This document shows, in pieces, positions 1-9,993 of a DNA stretch of 64,000 bases. The stretch's first letter is position 1; every line of letters begins with the position of its first letter. A model generated the notes under the pieces. The model was not told where the DNA came from. It made no database searches and worked only from the letters and a program-made list of their open reading frames with translations. The translations under genes were made by a program, and so were the position numbers. The stretch is taken from NCBI RefSeq assembly GCF_031822435.1, contig NZ_JAVQLW010000001.1:1681501-1745500 (forward strand), written 5' to 3'. The DNA is from Paracoccus sp. MBLB3053. GTDB lineage: Bacteria > Pseudomonadota > Alphaproteobacteria > Rhodobacterales > Rhodobacteraceae.

Positions 1-563
1 GTGACAAGGCGATCGACGAACTCGAATTGAAGATCAACGAAGAGGCCGCGCGACTGATCGCCCTGCGCGCGCCGCGCGCGACCGATCTGCGCACCGCGCT
101 GACGGTCATCAAGATCTCGGCCATTCTCGAACGCGTGGGCGATTATGCGAAGAACATCGCCAAGCGCAGCCACGTTCTGGTCCATATGCCGGCCGTCGAA
201 AGCTCGGGCATGGCATTGCGGCGCATGTCTCTGACGGTCGAGGGCATGATGAAGGATGCGCTGGACGCCTATATCCAGCGCGATGCGGCTCTGGCCGCCG
301 ATGTGCGCAAGCGTGATCTGGAAGTGGACCAGATGTACAATGCGCTGTTCCGCGAATTCCTGACCTACATGATGGAAGACCCGCGCAACATCACGGCCTG
401 CATGCATCTGCATTTCATCGCCAAGAACATCGAACGCATGGGTGACCATGCCACGGGGATCGCCGAGCAGGTCATCTACCTTGCGACCGGCGAGCTGCCC
501 GAGGACGCGCGTCCGAAAAGCGACAGCGTCACCCGGGCCACCCTGAACGAGGGCGAGGACTGA
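1..563 (+). CDS. phoU: Phosphate transport system regulator PhoU (5' end cut by window)
   Basis: PhoU links the Pst phosphate transporter to the PhoR/PhoB system and damps the Pho response when phosphate is plentiful. The reading frame is open from base 3, so the protein begins before the window and only its last 187 residues or so are visible. They show the helical PhoU pattern: a first repeat with RAPRATDLR and ERVGDYAKNIAKR, and a second with the matching ERMGDHATGIAEQ. These E-x-x-GD-x-A stretches are the family's metal-cluster motifs. The stop lies 2 bases before the phoB start, so the two genes are surely co-transcribed. The upstream pst genes are presumably outside the window. Confidence 0.93.
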   Translation, partial: DKAIDELELKINEEAARLIALRAPRATDLRTALTVIKISAILERVGDYAKNIAKRSHVLVHMPAVESSGMALRRMSLTVEGMMKDALDAYIQRDAALAADVRKRDLEVDQMYNALFREFLTYMMEDPRNITACMHLHFIAKNIERMGDHATGIAEQVIYLATGELPEDARPKSDSVTRATLNEGED

Positions 564-565
564 CG

Positions 566-1255
566 ATGGCACAGACCCAACCCTGCGTGCTGGTCGTCGA
601 GGACGAAGGCGCTCAGCGCGAGGTGCTGCAATACAATCTCGAGGCCGAAGGTTTCACGGTTGTTCTGGCCGAGAATGGCGACGAGGCCATGCTGCTGGTT
701 GCCGAAGAACAGCCCGATCTGATCGTGCTCGATTGGATGCTGCCGAATGTCAGCGGGATCGAGGTCTGCCGTCGTGTCAAGGCCGATCCGAACACGCGTC
801 AGATCCCGATCATCATGCTGTCGGCGCGTTCCGAAGAGGTGGACCGGGTTCGCGGGCTTGAAACCGGTGCCGACGACTATGTCGTCAAACCCTACTCGGT
901 TGTCGAACTCATGGCTCGCCTGCGCACCCAGTTGCGCCGCACGCGCCCGGCCACGATGGGCGAGCGGCTTTCCTATGGCGATATCATCCTGGATGCAGGC
1001 GAACACCGTGTCTTCCGTGCCGGCCAGCCGTTGCACCTCGGGCCGACCGAATTCCGCCTGCTTTCGACGCTGATGGAAAAGCCGGGACGTGTCTGGACCC
1101 GCGAACAGCTTCTGGACCGGGTCTGGGGCCGCGATATCTACGTCGATACCCGCACCATTGACGTCCATGTTGGACGGCTTCGCAAGGCGCTCATGGTGAA
1201 TGGTGGGGAAAATCCGGTCCGGACCGTGCGCGGAACCGGCTACGCGCTCGGCTAA
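566..1255 (+). CDS. phoB: Phosphate regulon response regulator PhoB
   Basis: OmpR/PhoB-type response regulator of 229 residues that activates phosphate-starvation genes once phosphorylated by PhoR. The receiver domain (about 6-120) has the acidic pair E12-D13, phosphoacceptor D56 in VLDWMLP, S86 and K108 in VKPY. The C-terminal winged helix (about 130-229) has the usual LGPTEFRLL and the RTIDVHVGRLRKAL recognition-helix region, ending in RTVRGTGYAL. The ATG is 2 bases after the phoU stop. No phoR follows; a hairpin terminator does, then the convergent OmpA-domain gene. Close relatives in this subfamily could be confused with PhoB, but the phoU neighbour makes the assignment firm. Confidence 0.95.
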   Translation: MAQTQPCVLVVEDEGAQREVLQYNLEAEGFTVVLAENGDEAMLLVAEEQPDLIVLDWMLPNVSGIEVCRRVKADPNTRQIPIIMLSARSEEVDRVRGLETGADDYVVKPYSVVELMARLRTQLRRTRPATMGERLSYGDIILDAGEHRVFRAGQPLHLGPTEFRLLSTLMEKPGRVWTREQLLDRVWGRDIYVDTRTIDVHVGRLRKALMVNGGENPVRTVRGTGYALG

Positions 1256-1281
1256 ACCGGACTGGATTGAAGCAAATCAAG

Positions 1282-1314
1282 AACCGCGGGCAACTGCCCG
1301 CGGTTTTCGTTTTT
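1282..1314 (+). terminator. Rho-independent terminator after phoB
   Basis: A perfect 10-bp stem (AACCGCGGGC pairing with GCCCGCGGTT) with the 4-base loop AACT, followed by TTCGTTTTT. It starts 27 bases after the phoB stop and ends the phoU-phoB transcript before the convergent gene. Confidence 0.9.
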
Positions 1315-1324
1315 CACATGGGGC

Positions 1325-3589
1325 CTAGTTATTGCCCTGCGCCAGAAGATCCGTGATGCGACGCACTGCGACGCGGCGGTTTGCGCGCTCGGCCGTCTCG
1401 GTCGGCACCAGCAGGAATTCTTCGCCATAGCCCTGAACCACCATGTTCTCGGGCGGCACCTGGAAATATTCGGTCAAGGCCAGGGCAAGAGATTCCGCCC
1501 GCCTGTCCGAAAGCGCGAGGTTCATGGCACGAGATCCGACGGCATCGGTATAGCCCTCGATCATGAAGATCTCGTTCGGGTTCTCGTCGATCGAATCGCG
1601 GATCACCTTCCCCAGTGTGGCCAGCTGGTCTGCCTGGTCAGATGTCAGGGCCGAAGACCCGGTATCGAAGGTGATCTGGGGGACGTTGACTGGCGCGACC
1701 AGTGAACGAACCTCGGGGATGTCCCGGATCTGTCCCAGCGAAAAGCGCCGATCCGCCCCGGATTCGCTGAGCAGGGCCGCCCGCAATTCATCCTCGCGCA
1801 GGGGGCGGTCATAGTACTGGACCGGCTTCGGTTGCGGCAGGGTTGACACCTGGACGGGCTGCACGTTGGTATCGTCGATCAGCCGTGTTTCGCGCCCGTC
1901 CGGACTGACCAGCCAACGCTGCAGCACATTCATGTTGGCATCGCGAATGGTCACGACGCGGCTGCCATCCGCCCGCAGAACGGTCGTGCGGGTCGAGCCG
2001 TCGGCAAAAGTTTCAGTCTGCACGTCGGAACCAGGCTGATAAAGCAGGGCGTTGTCGTCGCGGATGATCTGCTGACTGCCGTCCGGCAGCATGGTCACCA
2101 CCCGGTCCCCGGTGTTCAGCGCAACCTGTCGATTGCCATCCAGAAGCTTTCCGACCGCCATGCCGGCCGCACCGGCCAGTAGCAGCGTGCCGATCTGCTT
2201 GAGCCTGTCCTTGTCGTCATCATCATTATCATTGTCCCGCGCCTCGCGGCGTTCATCCTCGCGGCGCTGCAGATCGCGCTCTCGACGATCGAGATCACGT
2301 TCGCCCTGACGGATTTCCCCTTCGCGACGTTCAAGATCGCGGCGCAGGTCCTGTTCCCGCAGGCGACGGCCGTTTTCGTCTTGGGCACCATCTTCGACGC
2401 GGGTGCGGAACTCCTCGTCAGAACGGCGCACGGCATTCTCGCCGATCTTCTGCTCGGTGATCTTGCCTTCGGATTTCCCGGCCGCGAGCGCCGCCGCCGC
2501 CGGAAGTGCAGTGACTTCGGCTGCCCGCTTCGAGACTTCGCTGGGGGCATGACGCGCTTCGGGGGCCGCAACCTGTGCCTCGCCGTCGCCGCGCTCAAGG
2601 CGTCGCTGCAGCTCGTTAGGGGTCAACTCGCCGCCCTTCTGATCTGCCTGGCGGGTTTCCTTCTCGGCACGCTTGGCGTCACGCTCCCGCGGTTCTCCGC
2701 CCTCTGGCGCGGGCTGTTGACCCTCCTGCCGGGCCCGGCGCTCCGCTTTCTGCTTCTGCTCCTTTTCCTCCATGGCGCGGCGCAATTCACCCGAATCCGG
2801 GGATGTGTCAGGTTGTGCGCGGCGCTCTGCTTTCTCTCGGTCGGCTCCAGCGTCTTGCTTGGGCTTCAGCGCTGCATCTGCGGCTTCGCCCTGCCTGCGA
2901 CCTGGCTGCTTTTCGTCCTGAACGGCGCGGCGCTCGTCTTGCGTTCCCTCGCCGATCGCGGCTGCGGGCAGTCCCGCGACAGGTGCCGAAACGTCGCGAT
3001 CCCGCGACTGTTCCGTTGCAGCCTCCTCTGCGACCCCCCGCTGCTTTTGGCGTGCATCATCCCGCGGCTGGGCGGCCTTTTCGCGAGGCTCGCCTTTCTG
3101 AGCCTGAGCGTCGGATGCTTCGGGTGCCGCTGTCTTTTCAGGTTCGCCAGGAACGAGACGCCGCTGCTCTGGTGCTTCTGCCTTCGGGGCTGGGGCATCC
3201 TTGCGCTCGCGCTGTGCCTGGGACTCGGGCTCACGGGCCCTCTCATCAACCTGTTCGCGGCGCGGCTGGCGGTCCTGCGCCTTCGGTTGGTCGGGGTTCT
3301 CGTTGCGGTTGGCAGCCTTTTGATCTTGCTGTTTCTCCTGCCGCTCTTTCTGCTTGGCCTCTTCGCGCTGCTTCTTTTCCTGCTGCTTTTGCTGCCGGGC
3401 CTGCTCTTGCGCTTCCTTGCGCTCCTGCTTTTTCTGCTGCTTCTCCGCCTGGTCCTGCTGCTGCTCCTTCTTTTTCTGCTGCAGGATGATTTCGTCCTGC
3501 TGGGGGTCGGCCTGAGCCAGCGCCAGGTCGGGCGCAATCAGCGAAAGGCTTGCCACGATTGCCGTGGTCGTTTTCAAAATGCGACGCAT
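1325..3589 (-). CDS. Large charged OmpA-domain envelope protein
   Basis: Predicted 754-residue exported protein. The start at 3589 is chosen because it gives a clean signal peptide (MRRILKTTTAIVASLSLIAP, cleavage after ALA-Q) and has GGAAAAGGAA just upstream; the frame stays open further upstream to an ATG at 3694. Residues about 26-460 are almost entirely K, E, Q, R, D and A, likely a long coiled coil or disordered rod. An Asp-rich stretch and a short glycine-zipper-like hydrophobic segment (LLLAGAAGMAVGKLL, about 470-485) follow, then an SDGS-type repeat region. The C-terminus (about 639-750) is an OmpA domain with GYTDAVGS and the NLALSDRRAESL peptidoglycan-binding signature. It probably anchors the outer envelope to peptidoglycan; the rod's function is unknown. 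Confidence 0.85.
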   Translation of the reverse strand: MRRILKTTTAIVASLSLIAPDLALAQADPQQDEIILQQKKKEQQQDQAEKQQKKQERKEAQEQARQQKQQEKKQREEAKQKERQEKQQDQKAANRNENPDQPKAQDRQPRREQVDERAREPESQAQRERKDAPAPKAEAPEQRRLVPGEPEKTAAPEASDAQAQKGEPREKAAQPRDDARQKQRGVAEEAATEQSRDRDVSAPVAGLPAAAIGEGTQDERRAVQDEKQPGRRQGEAADAALKPKQDAGADREKAERRAQPDTSPDSGELRRAMEEKEQKQKAERRARQEGQQPAPEGGEPRERDAKRAEKETRQADQKGGELTPNELQRRLERGDGEAQVAAPEARHAPSEVSKRAAEVTALPAAAALAAGKSEGKITEQKIGENAVRRSDEEFRTRVEDGAQDENGRRLREQDLRRDLERREGEIRQGERDLDRRERDLQRREDERREARDNDNDDDDKDRLKQIGTLLLAGAAGMAVGKLLDGNRQVALNTGDRVVTMLPDGSQQIIRDDNALLYQPGSDVQTETFADGSTRTTVLRADGSRVVTIRDANMNVLQRWLVSPDGRETRLIDDTNVQPVQVSTLPQPKPVQYYDRPLREDELRAALLSESGADRRFSLGQIRDIPEVRSLVAPVNVPQITFDTGSSALTSDQADQLATLGKVIRDSIDENPNEIFMIEGYTDAVGSRAMNLALSDRRAESLALALTEYFQVPPENMVVQGYGEEFLLVPTETAERANRRVAVRRITDLLAQGNN

Positions 3590-3744
3590 GTCGGTTCCTT
3601 TTCCGATGGACGCGTAGATCGGGTCGCACCATAACCGGACTACGTTTGTCCGGTTCCTGAACAAGCTCGTGACCACGGGGTGAGCAAGCTGCATTCCGCC
3701 GAGCAGATTTGAACCGGCAGGATTGCGCCGAGCAGGAGAGTGAT

Positions 3745-4953
3745 GTGGCTTTGAAACCTAAGGATTTGCCCGATCTTGGACGTTTCGACTGGGAGGACCC
3801 GTTCCGCCTGGATCAGCAACTGAGCGAGGAAGAGAGGATGCTGCGCGATGCAGCACGAGCCTATGCCCAGGATCGACTACAGCCCAGGGTGATTGCCGCT
3901 TACCGCGATGAGATAACCGACCCCGAGATCTTTCGCGAAATGGGGGAAATGGGGCTTCTGGGGATCACCATCCCCGAGGAATTCGGCGGCATCGGCGCAT
4001 CCTATGTTGCATATGGCCTTGTCGCGCGTGAGGTCGAGCGGGTCGATTCCGGCTATCGCAGCATGATGTCGGTCCAGTCATCCCTGGTGATGTATCCAAT
4101 TCACGCCTATGGCTCGGATGAACAACGTCGGAAGTATCTGCCGAAACTTGCTTCGGGCGAATGGATCGGCTGCTTCGGCCTGACCGAGCCCGACGCGGGG
4201 TCCGACCCTGCCGGCATGAAGACCATCGCGAGAAAAACCGAGGGTGGCTATGTGCTTTCGGGGTCAAAGATGTGGATCTCGAACGCGCCGATCGCGGACG
4301 TCTTCGTCGTCTGGGCCAAGTCCGAAGCCCATGGTGGCAAGATCCGCGGCTTCGTTCTTGAAAAGGGCATGAAGGGGCTGTCTGCGCCAAAGATCGGCGG
4401 CAAACTGTCTTTGCGGGCCTCGATCACAGGCGAGATCGTGATGGATGCCGTCGAAGTCGGCGAGGACGCGTTGCTGCCCGGCGTCGAGGGGCTGAAAGGG
4501 CCGTTCGGCTGTCTCAACCGCGCGCGCTATGGCATCAGCTGGGGTGCGCTTGGAGCCGCCGAATTCTGCATGCACGCGGCGCGCCAATATGGTCTGGATC
4601 GTCAGCAATTCGGACGCCCGCTGGCGAATACCCAGCTGTTCCAGTTGAAGCTCGCGAACATGATGACCGAGATTTCGCTCGGTCTGCAGGCAAGCCTTCG
4701 CGTGGGGCGGCTGATGGACGAGGCACAGGCCGCGCCCGAGATGATCTCGATCGTCAAGCGGAACAATTGCGGCAAGGCGCTTGAGATTGCGCGGATCGCG
4801 CGCGACATGCATGGCGGCAATGGTATCCAGGAGGATTACCAGATCATGCGCCATGCGGCCAACCTTGAAACGGTCAATACCTATGAAGGCACGCATGACG
4901 TTCATGCCCTGATCCTGGGGCGGGCAATCACCGGGCTGCAGGCTTTCTTCTGA
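3745..4953 (+). CDS. gcdH: Glutaryl-CoA dehydrogenase
   Basis: FAD-dependent acyl-CoA dehydrogenase that oxidises and decarboxylates glutaryl-CoA to crotonyl-CoA in lysine and tryptophan breakdown. The text closely follows human [24 protein letters not shown] holds the arginine that binds the substrate carboxylate, [13 protein letters not shown] is the FAD-binding signature, and [20 protein letters not shown] contains the catalytic glutamate (E381). The GTG start at 3745 is preferred because CAGGAGAG ends 4 bases before it; the frame extends to a TTG at 3709. Length is 402 residues, normal for the family without a mitochondrial leader. It is divergent from the OmpA-domain gene and convergent with dprA, 18 bases away. 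Confidence 0.92.
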   Translation: MALKPKDLPDLGRFDWEDPFRLDQQLSEEERMLRDAARAYAQDRLQPRVIAAYRDEITDPEIFREMGEMGLLGITIPEEFGGIGASYVAYGLVAREVERVDSGYRSMMSVQSSLVMYPIHAYGSDEQRRKYLPKLASGEWIGCFGLTEPDAGSDPAGMKTIARKTEGGYVLSGSKMWISNAPIADVFVVWAKSEAHGGKIRGFVLEKGMKGLSAPKIGGKLSLRASITGEIVMDAVEVGEDALLPGVEGLKGPFGCLNRARYGISWGALGAAEFCMHAARQYGLDRQQFGRPLANTQLFQLKLANMMTEISLGLQASLRVGRLMDEAQAAPEMISIVKRNNCGKALEIARIARDMHGGNGIQEDYQIMRHAANLETVNTYEGTHDVHALILGRAITGLQAFF

Positions 4954-4971
4954 GGACGCGCGGGTCAGGGG

Positions 4972-6207
4972 TCAATCGGTCAAGGCGATCCGTCCGCCGG
5001 CAAGTCGCCTGACCCGTCCCGACAGCTCCAGTGACAGCAGCACCGGGGCCAGGAGCGCCGCGGGCAGGCCCAGATCGCGGATCAGCATGTTTTCCTCGGT
5101 CGGGCTCGGACCCAGAAGGGCGATGATGCGCACCTCAATCGCCTCCGGACCGTTCGTGTCAGCATTTTCGGTGGCGGGCAGGGCGGTCGTCCCGGCGTCG
5201 GGACTTTCCGTCGCTCGACGGGCGGCGGCCTGGCTTCCACCGTGATCCGGGCAAGGTTCGGGCTGCGTGGGGGCAATCCTGCCGCCTCCAAGTCGCATTC
5301 CCATGTTCGACGCATCTGGTGAAAGTGCCGCAAGCACATCCTCGGCATTTCGGATCAGTACAGCCCCGTCACGGATAAGCGCGTTGCAGCCAGAGGCCCG
5401 CGCGTCCATGGGATGGCCTGGCACGGCCATGACCTCGCGGCCCTGGTCGAGTGCCGATTTCGCCGTGATCAGGCTGCCCGAGCGCTGTGCAGCCTCGATC
5501 ACCACCACGGCTTCGGAAAGGCCGGAAATGATCCGGTTGCGCGCCGGGAAATGACGCGAAATCGGCTCGATTCCCGGAGGCTGTTCGGTCACCAGAAGCC
5601 CTGTTTCGCAGATCGCTTCGGCCAGCCCCTTGTTTTCTGACGGATAGATCACGTCGATTCCGCCCGCCATGATCGCGATCGTCCCTTGTGCAAGCGTCGC
5701 GTGATGGGCGGCGGTATCGATCCCCCGGGCAAGTCCTGCCACGACGCTGGCCCCCGCTTCGGCCAAGGCTGACGCAAGTCCATGTGCCATGCGCAGGCCA
5801 AGAGACGAGGCATTTCGTGCACCGATCACGGCGATGGGAAGGCGATCAAGAACGCGGCTGTTCCCGCGCATCCACAGGACCGGCGGAGCCTCGGCAATTT
5901 CGCGCAGGCGCGTGGGATAGTCGTCATCGCCCCAGCAAACGAGCCGGGCCCCAAGCCGGTAGCCTTTCTCGATCTCCGCCTCCGCGGCCTCGACCGTGCA
6001 GGGGAAGTAGTCGGCAACTCCCGCCTCTCGGGCGATCTCGGGCAGGGCGGCAATCGCGCGTTCCACAGTGCCATGCGCGGTCAAGAGCCGGTGGAATGTC
6101 GCAGGCCCGACCTTGCGCGAGCGGATGAGGCGAAGCGACGCCACGGCGCTGTCGGCGCAGGACGGATAGCGAGGGTGGTGGGGTCCTGTCTTCCGCGGTC
6201 GCGCCAT
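4972..6207 (-). CDS. dprA: DNA processing protein DprA
   Basis: DprA (Smf) binds incoming single-stranded DNA and loads RecA during natural transformation; the gene is also conserved in bacteria not known to be competent. The protein has 411 residues. A helical N-terminal part contains the RKVGPATFHRLL helix-hairpin-helix. The Rossmann-like core (about 110-310) has PIAVIGARNAS, VVAGLARGIDTAAHHATL, SRHFPARNRIISGLS and RSGSLITAKSALDQGREVMAVPG spread along it. A Pro/Thr-rich linker leads to a C-terminal winged-helix domain (about 350-411). It may be translated with tldD, whose stop is 106 bases upstream on the same strand. No competence genes are nearby. Confidence 0.95.
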   Translation of the reverse strand: MARPRKTGPHHPRYPSCADSAVASLRLIRSRKVGPATFHRLLTAHGTVERAIAALPEIAREAGVADYFPCTVEAAEAEIEKGYRLGARLVCWGDDDYPTRLREIAEAPPVLWMRGNSRVLDRLPIAVIGARNASSLGLRMAHGLASALAEAGASVVAGLARGIDTAAHHATLAQGTIAIMAGGIDVIYPSENKGLAEAICETGLLVTEQPPGIEPISRHFPARNRIISGLSEAVVVIEAAQRSGSLITAKSALDQGREVMAVPGHPMDARASGCNALIRDGAVLIRNAEDVLAALSPDASNMGMRLGGGRIAPTQPEPCPDHGGSQAAARRATESPDAGTTALPATENADTNGPEAIEVRIIALLGPSPTEENMLIRDLGLPAALLAPVLLSLELSGRVRRLAGGRIALTD

Positions 6208-6313
6208 TTCGGTTCATGCCTCCGCCTCATCCGCGGGAAAGTCATGGCACGGGAATGGTTAAAAAGAGGTTAGCCGCACTCAATCCGTTCCACTCGGCTT
6301 CGCGGCCCGCAAT

Positions 6314-7735
6314 TCAGGAGGCGGAGCCCCCGATCGTCAGCCCGCCGATCATCAGGCTCGGAAGACCGACCCCGACCGGCACCCATTGGCCCTGCTTGCC
6401 GCAATTGCCGATGCCGGGATCCAGCGCGAGGTCGTTGCCAATCGCGCGGATCCTCTGCAACGCGGTCGCGCCGTCGCCAATGAGCGTCGCGCCCCGGATC
6501 GGATCGCCGACCTGTCCGTTCTTGACCCGATAGGCCTCGGTGCAGGAAAAGACGAACTTTCCGTTCGTGATATCGACCTGACCGCCGCCGAATCCCACGG
6601 CATAGATGCCATCCTTGAGATCGGCAACGATCGAAGCCGGATCGTCCTGACCCGCCAGCATGAAGGTGTTGGTCATCCTTGGCATCGGAGCGTGGGCGTA
6701 GCTTTGGCGCCTGCCGTTTCCGGTCGGCTCGACCCCCATCAGCCGCGCGTTCTGCCGGTCCTGCATGTATCCCACCAGGATGCCGTCCTCGATCAGAACG
6801 TTACGCGCCGGCGCATTCCCCTCGTCGTCGACCGAAATCGAACCGCGCCGGTTCGGGATCGTGCCATCGTCGATCACTGTTACACCGGGCGCGGCCACAC
6901 GCTGGCCCAAGAGCCCGGCAAAGGCGGAATGGCCTTTGCGGTTGAAATCTCCTTCCAGCCCGTGCCCCACAGCTTCATGCAGCAGGATGCCCGGCCAGCC
7001 GGGGCCAAGCACCACATCCATCACGCCTGCCGGGGCAGGGACGGAACGCAGGTTCACAAGCGCGATGCGCAGCGCCTCGCGGACGTGGGCCTGCCAATGC
7101 TCAGGCGCGATCAGACCATCCAGCGGAACGCGCCCGCCGCCCCCGGAACTGCCCGATTCGCGCCGGCTGTTCGATTCCACGATGACCGACACATTGATAC
7201 GCGCCATCGGGCGCAGGTCGGTCGCAAGGCCACCTTCCGGCCTGAGGATCGCGATTTCCTGAACCGAGGTGGAAATGCTGGCCGAAACCTGGACGACGCG
7301 CGGGTCAAGATCGCGTGCAAAACTGTCGATCTCGCGCAGGAGAGCGACGCGCGCGGCGAAGCTGATGCCCTCGGCAGGGTCGATCGCCGCATAAAGCGGG
7401 GTGATATTGGCCGCGGGGGGCAGCGCCAGGGTGCCGCCACCATCGCCGACGGCAAGACGAACAGTATCGGCGGCCTTCCTTAATGCAGTTTCGCCGATCT
7501 CGGTGGAATGTGCATATCCCGTGACCTCTCCGCGCACGGCGCGCAGGCCGAAACCTTGCTCCGCATCATAGCTTGCGGTTCTCAGGCGGCGATCGTCGAA
7601 GACCAGCGTTTCCCCGCGCGAACGTTCAAGAAACAGCTCTCCGTCATCCGCCCCAACCAGTGCCTCATTCAGGATCTGCAACGCCTGGCTGCGGTCCAAA
7701 TGGGTTTCAAACGGTGAAAACGGCGAGTCGGTCAT
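6314..7735 (-). CDS. tldD: Metalloprotease TldD
   Basis: TldD is the catalytic half of the TldD/TldE zinc protease, which trims modified peptides such as microcin precursors and unfolded leader peptides. The 473 residues match the usual size. The metal site is HEAVGHGLEGDFNRKG, with H253 and H257 in an HExxxH arrangement. Other family stretches are GTIPNRRGS with SVDDEG, and a C-terminal glycine-rich region with SLMIGGLTIGGS. The start at 7735 is supported by GCAAAAGGA upstream; the frame runs further upstream but only as antisense to ctaC. TldE (PmbA) is not in the window. The gene is divergent from ctaC, with 165 bases between starts. Confidence 0.95.
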   Translation of the reverse strand: MTDSPFSPFETHLDRSQALQILNEALVGADDGELFLERSRGETLVFDDRRLRTASYDAEQGFGLRAVRGEVTGYAHSTEIGETALRKAADTVRLAVGDGGGTLALPPAANITPLYAAIDPAEGISFAARVALLREIDSFARDLDPRVVQVSASISTSVQEIAILRPEGGLATDLRPMARINVSVIVESNSRRESGSSGGGGRVPLDGLIAPEHWQAHVREALRIALVNLRSVPAPAGVMDVVLGPGWPGILLHEAVGHGLEGDFNRKGHSAFAGLLGQRVAAPGVTVIDDGTIPNRRGSISVDDEGNAPARNVLIEDGILVGYMQDRQNARLMGVEPTGNGRRQSYAHAPMPRMTNTFMLAGQDDPASIVADLKDGIYAVGFGGGQVDITNGKFVFSCTEAYRVKNGQVGDPIRGATLIGDGATALQRIRAIGNDLALDPGIGNCGKQGQWVPVGVGLPSLMIGGLTIGGSAS

Positions 7736-7900
7736 GCGAAAGTCCTTTTGCCAGAAAGCCTCGACTAGGGGCTTTTTGGTCGCAAGTCGATAGGTATGAC
7801 TTGCCCGAGAATAGAAGATATGCTTGTCAAACACTACCGATGTCGGCCGGGCTGGAGGACCTGGGCTCGCCGGCGGGATAGTAGGCAACGGGATGGGATA

Positions 7901-8794
7901 ATGGCATTTGCGACGATGCGCCGCGCGCTGGCGGCGGGAACTGGCCTTGGACTTGCGGCTCTGGCGGGGATCCCGGCCGCCGCACAGGACGTGCTGGGTG
8001 ACCTGCCCGTGATCGGCAAGCCCCATAATGGTGGCATGGGCTTTCAACCCGCGGCGAGCCCGCTGGCCCATGATCAACAGTGGCTTGACCACTTCGTTCT
8101 CTACATCATCACGGCAGTGACGATCTTTGTCTGCCTGTTGCTGCTGATCTGTATCGTCCGCTACAACCGGCGCGCAAACCCAGTCCCCGCCCGTTTCACG
8201 CATAATACACCGCTCGAAATCGCATGGACCCTGGTCCCGGTCCTTATCCTCGTGGCGATCGGGGCATTCTCATTGCCTGCCCTTTTCCGTAGCCAGGAAA
8301 TGCCCAATGATCCCGATCTCGTGATCAAGGCGATCGGTCATCAGTGGTATTGGTCCTATGAATACCCGAATGACGGCATTGCATTCGACGCGCTGATGCT
8401 GGAAAAGGACGCGCTTGCCGAGGCCGGTTATTCCGAAGACGAATACCTGCTTGCGGCAGACAACCCGGTGGTGGTGCCGATCGGCAAGAAGGTTCTGGTT
8501 CAGGTCACTGCAACGGACGTGATCCATAGCTGGACCATTCCTGCATTTGCCGTGAAGCAGGACGCCGTGCCGGGCCGTATCGCCCAACTCTGGTTCGAAG
8601 CGGATCAGGAAGGCGTCTATTTCGGCCAGTGCTCGGAGCTTTGCGGTATCAACCACGCCTATATGCCGATCGTCGTGAAAGCGGTCGCGCAAGAGAAATA
8701 TGATGCGTGGCTTGCGGGCGCCAAGGAAGAATTCGCGGCCGATGCATCCGATTACCTGCCGGGTCAGCCCGTGAAGCTGGCCTCGGCCGAATAA
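7901..8794 (+). CDS. ctaC: Cytochrome c oxidase subunit II (aa3 type)
   Basis: Subunit II carries the CuA centre that takes electrons from cytochrome c. The 297-residue precursor has a signal peptide ending near PAAAQD, two membrane helices (about 65-90 and 110-130), and a periplasmic cupredoxin domain. CuA ligands are visible: H209 in DVIHSW, then C244, E246, C248, H252 and M255 in [12 protein letters not shown]. The aromatic electron-entry patch is WYWSYEYP. The text is nearly that of P. denitrificans CtaC from memory. The ATG at 7901 gives the signal peptide; GGATGGGAT lies just upstream. It is the first gene of the cta operon; subunit I (ctaD) is not here. Confidence 0.97.
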   Translation: MAFATMRRALAAGTGLGLAALAGIPAAAQDVLGDLPVIGKPHNGGMGFQPAASPLAHDQQWLDHFVLYIITAVTIFVCLLLLICIVRYNRRANPVPARFTHNTPLEIAWTLVPVLILVAIGAFSLPALFRSQEMPNDPDLVIKAIGHQWYWSYEYPNDGIAFDALMLEKDALAEAGYSEDEYLLAADNPVVVPIGKKVLVQVTATDVIHSWTIPAFAVKQDAVPGRIAQLWFEADQEGVYFGQCSELCGINHAYMPIVVKAVAQEKYDAWLAGAKEEFAADASDYLPGQPVKLASAE

Positions 8795-8803
8795 GGATCG
8801 AAA

Positions 8804-9721
8804 GTGGCCGAGATCAACGCATATCACGGGCCGGCAGAGGCCGGTTTCGGAGACTACGTCGCCTTGCTGAAACCGCGGGTGATGTCGCTGGTGGTCTTCA
8901 CGGCCTTTGTCGGTCTTTGGGTGGCGCCGGTCACGATGAATCCCTTCGTGGCTTTCTGCTCGATTCTTTTCATCGCGCTAGGCGGTGGGGCATCTGGCGC
9001 GCTCAACATGTGGTATGATGCCGATATCGACGCCGTGATGAAGCGCACGGCGGGGCGGCCGGTTCCGGCGGGATTGATCCCGAAACAGGATGCGCTTGCA
9101 TTCGGCCTCGCGCTTTCTGGCCTTTCCGTGATGATGCTTGGTCTCGCGGCGAACTGGTTCGCGGCAGCTTTTCTTGCCTTCACCATCTTCTTTTACGCAG
9201 TTGTCTATACGATGTGGCTCAAGCGTTCGACGCCACAGAACATCGTGATCGGCGGGGCGGCAGGTGCATTCCCTCCGATGATAGGTTGGGCCTGCGCTAC
9301 CGGGGGGATCGGCATCGAATCCCTGCTGATGTTCGCCCTGATCTTTTTCTGGACGCCGCCGCATTTCTGGGCGCTCGCGCTTTTCATGAACAATGACTAC
9401 ACCAAGGCCGGCGTTCCCATGCTGACCGTGACGCATGGGCGCAAGGTGACGCGGCGCCATGTCTTCGGCTATACCTTGGTGCTTGCGCCCTTCGCGCTGT
9501 GGCTCGGCTTCACTTCGATTGGTGGCTGGGTGTACCTGTCGATTTCGGCGGTGCTGAACGCCCTGTTCATTGCCGGTGGATGGCAGATCCTGCGTCGAAC
9601 CGAAGATCAGGCCCAAGGCGACAGCTACAAGGTCGAGAAGCGTTATTTCCGGCTGTCGCTCTATTACCTCTTCCTGCATTTCCTTGCGCTGCTGGTCCAG
9701 CATTGGGTGGGGGCATGGTGA
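8804..9721 (+). CDS. ctaB: Protoheme IX farnesyltransferase (heme o synthase)
   Basis: UbiA-family membrane prenyltransferase that attaches farnesyl to heme b, making heme o, the precursor of the heme a used by the oxidase encoded in this operon. The 305-residue protein has about eight or nine membrane helices. Its substrate-binding motif [19 protein letters not shown] (D72, D76) is clear, and a second aspartate-containing motif falls near [12 protein letters not shown]. The start is GTG at 8804, with AAGGA 5-9 bases upstream. The stop overlaps the start of the next small gene, so translation is probably coupled. Confidence 0.96.
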   Translation: MAEINAYHGPAEAGFGDYVALLKPRVMSLVVFTAFVGLWVAPVTMNPFVAFCSILFIALGGGASGALNMWYDADIDAVMKRTAGRPVPAGLIPKQDALAFGLALSGLSVMMLGLAANWFAAAFLAFTIFFYAVVYTMWLKRSTPQNIVIGGAAGAFPPMIGWACATGGIGIESLLMFALIFFWTPPHFWALALFMNNDYTKAGVPMLTVTHGRKVTRRHVFGYTLVLAPFALWLGFTSIGGWVYLSISAVLNALFIAGGWQILRRTEDQAQGDSYKVEKRYFRLSLYYLFLHFLALLVQHWVGAW

Positions 9722-9993
9722 TGCTGCCGCAGGTCGAACATGAGCTTCACAAACGCCGACGCAGCCGCAATCTCGGCTTGCTCGTCGTGCTTCTGTCCTT
9801 TGTTGCCTTGGTCTTCGGACTTTCGGTCGTCAAGATCACCAATGGCGACATGATGGAGGGGTACGATCACCAGCCTCGTGCCTCGGTTCTGCCGCGCGAC
9901 CCGAACCCTCCTGCCGCGCAGGGCGGCCCGGTTGCCGCGCCCGGGACGCCCGGAGCCAAGGCAATGGGTCAATCCGAGGGGGGCGGCCAGTGA
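9715..9993 (+). CDS. coxF: Small CoxF-like membrane protein of the cta operon
   Basis: A 92-residue protein between ctaB and ctaG, the position held by CoxF-type small proteins in alphaproteobacterial oxidase operons. It has a basic N-terminus (HKRRRSRN), one membrane helix (about 23-43, [20 protein letters not shown]), and a Pro/Gly-rich tail that would lie in the periplasm. Two starts are possible, ATG at 9715 or ATG at 9721; both overlap the ctaB stop. The stop overlaps the ctaG GTG. An assembly role is inferred only from position and topology; the family has no firm biochemical function. Confidence 0.75.
   Translation: MVMLPQVEHELHKRRRSRNLGLLVVLLSFVALVFGLSVVKITNGDMMEGYDHQPRASVLPRDPNPPAAQGGPVAAPGTPGAKAMGQSEGGGQ

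Noticed and set aside
2381-3634. Long Leu-rich plus-strand frame of 417 codons
   Set aside because: Exact antisense of the charged OmpA-domain gene; its hydrophobic look comes from complementing Lys/Glu/Gln codons. No ribosome site or family match.
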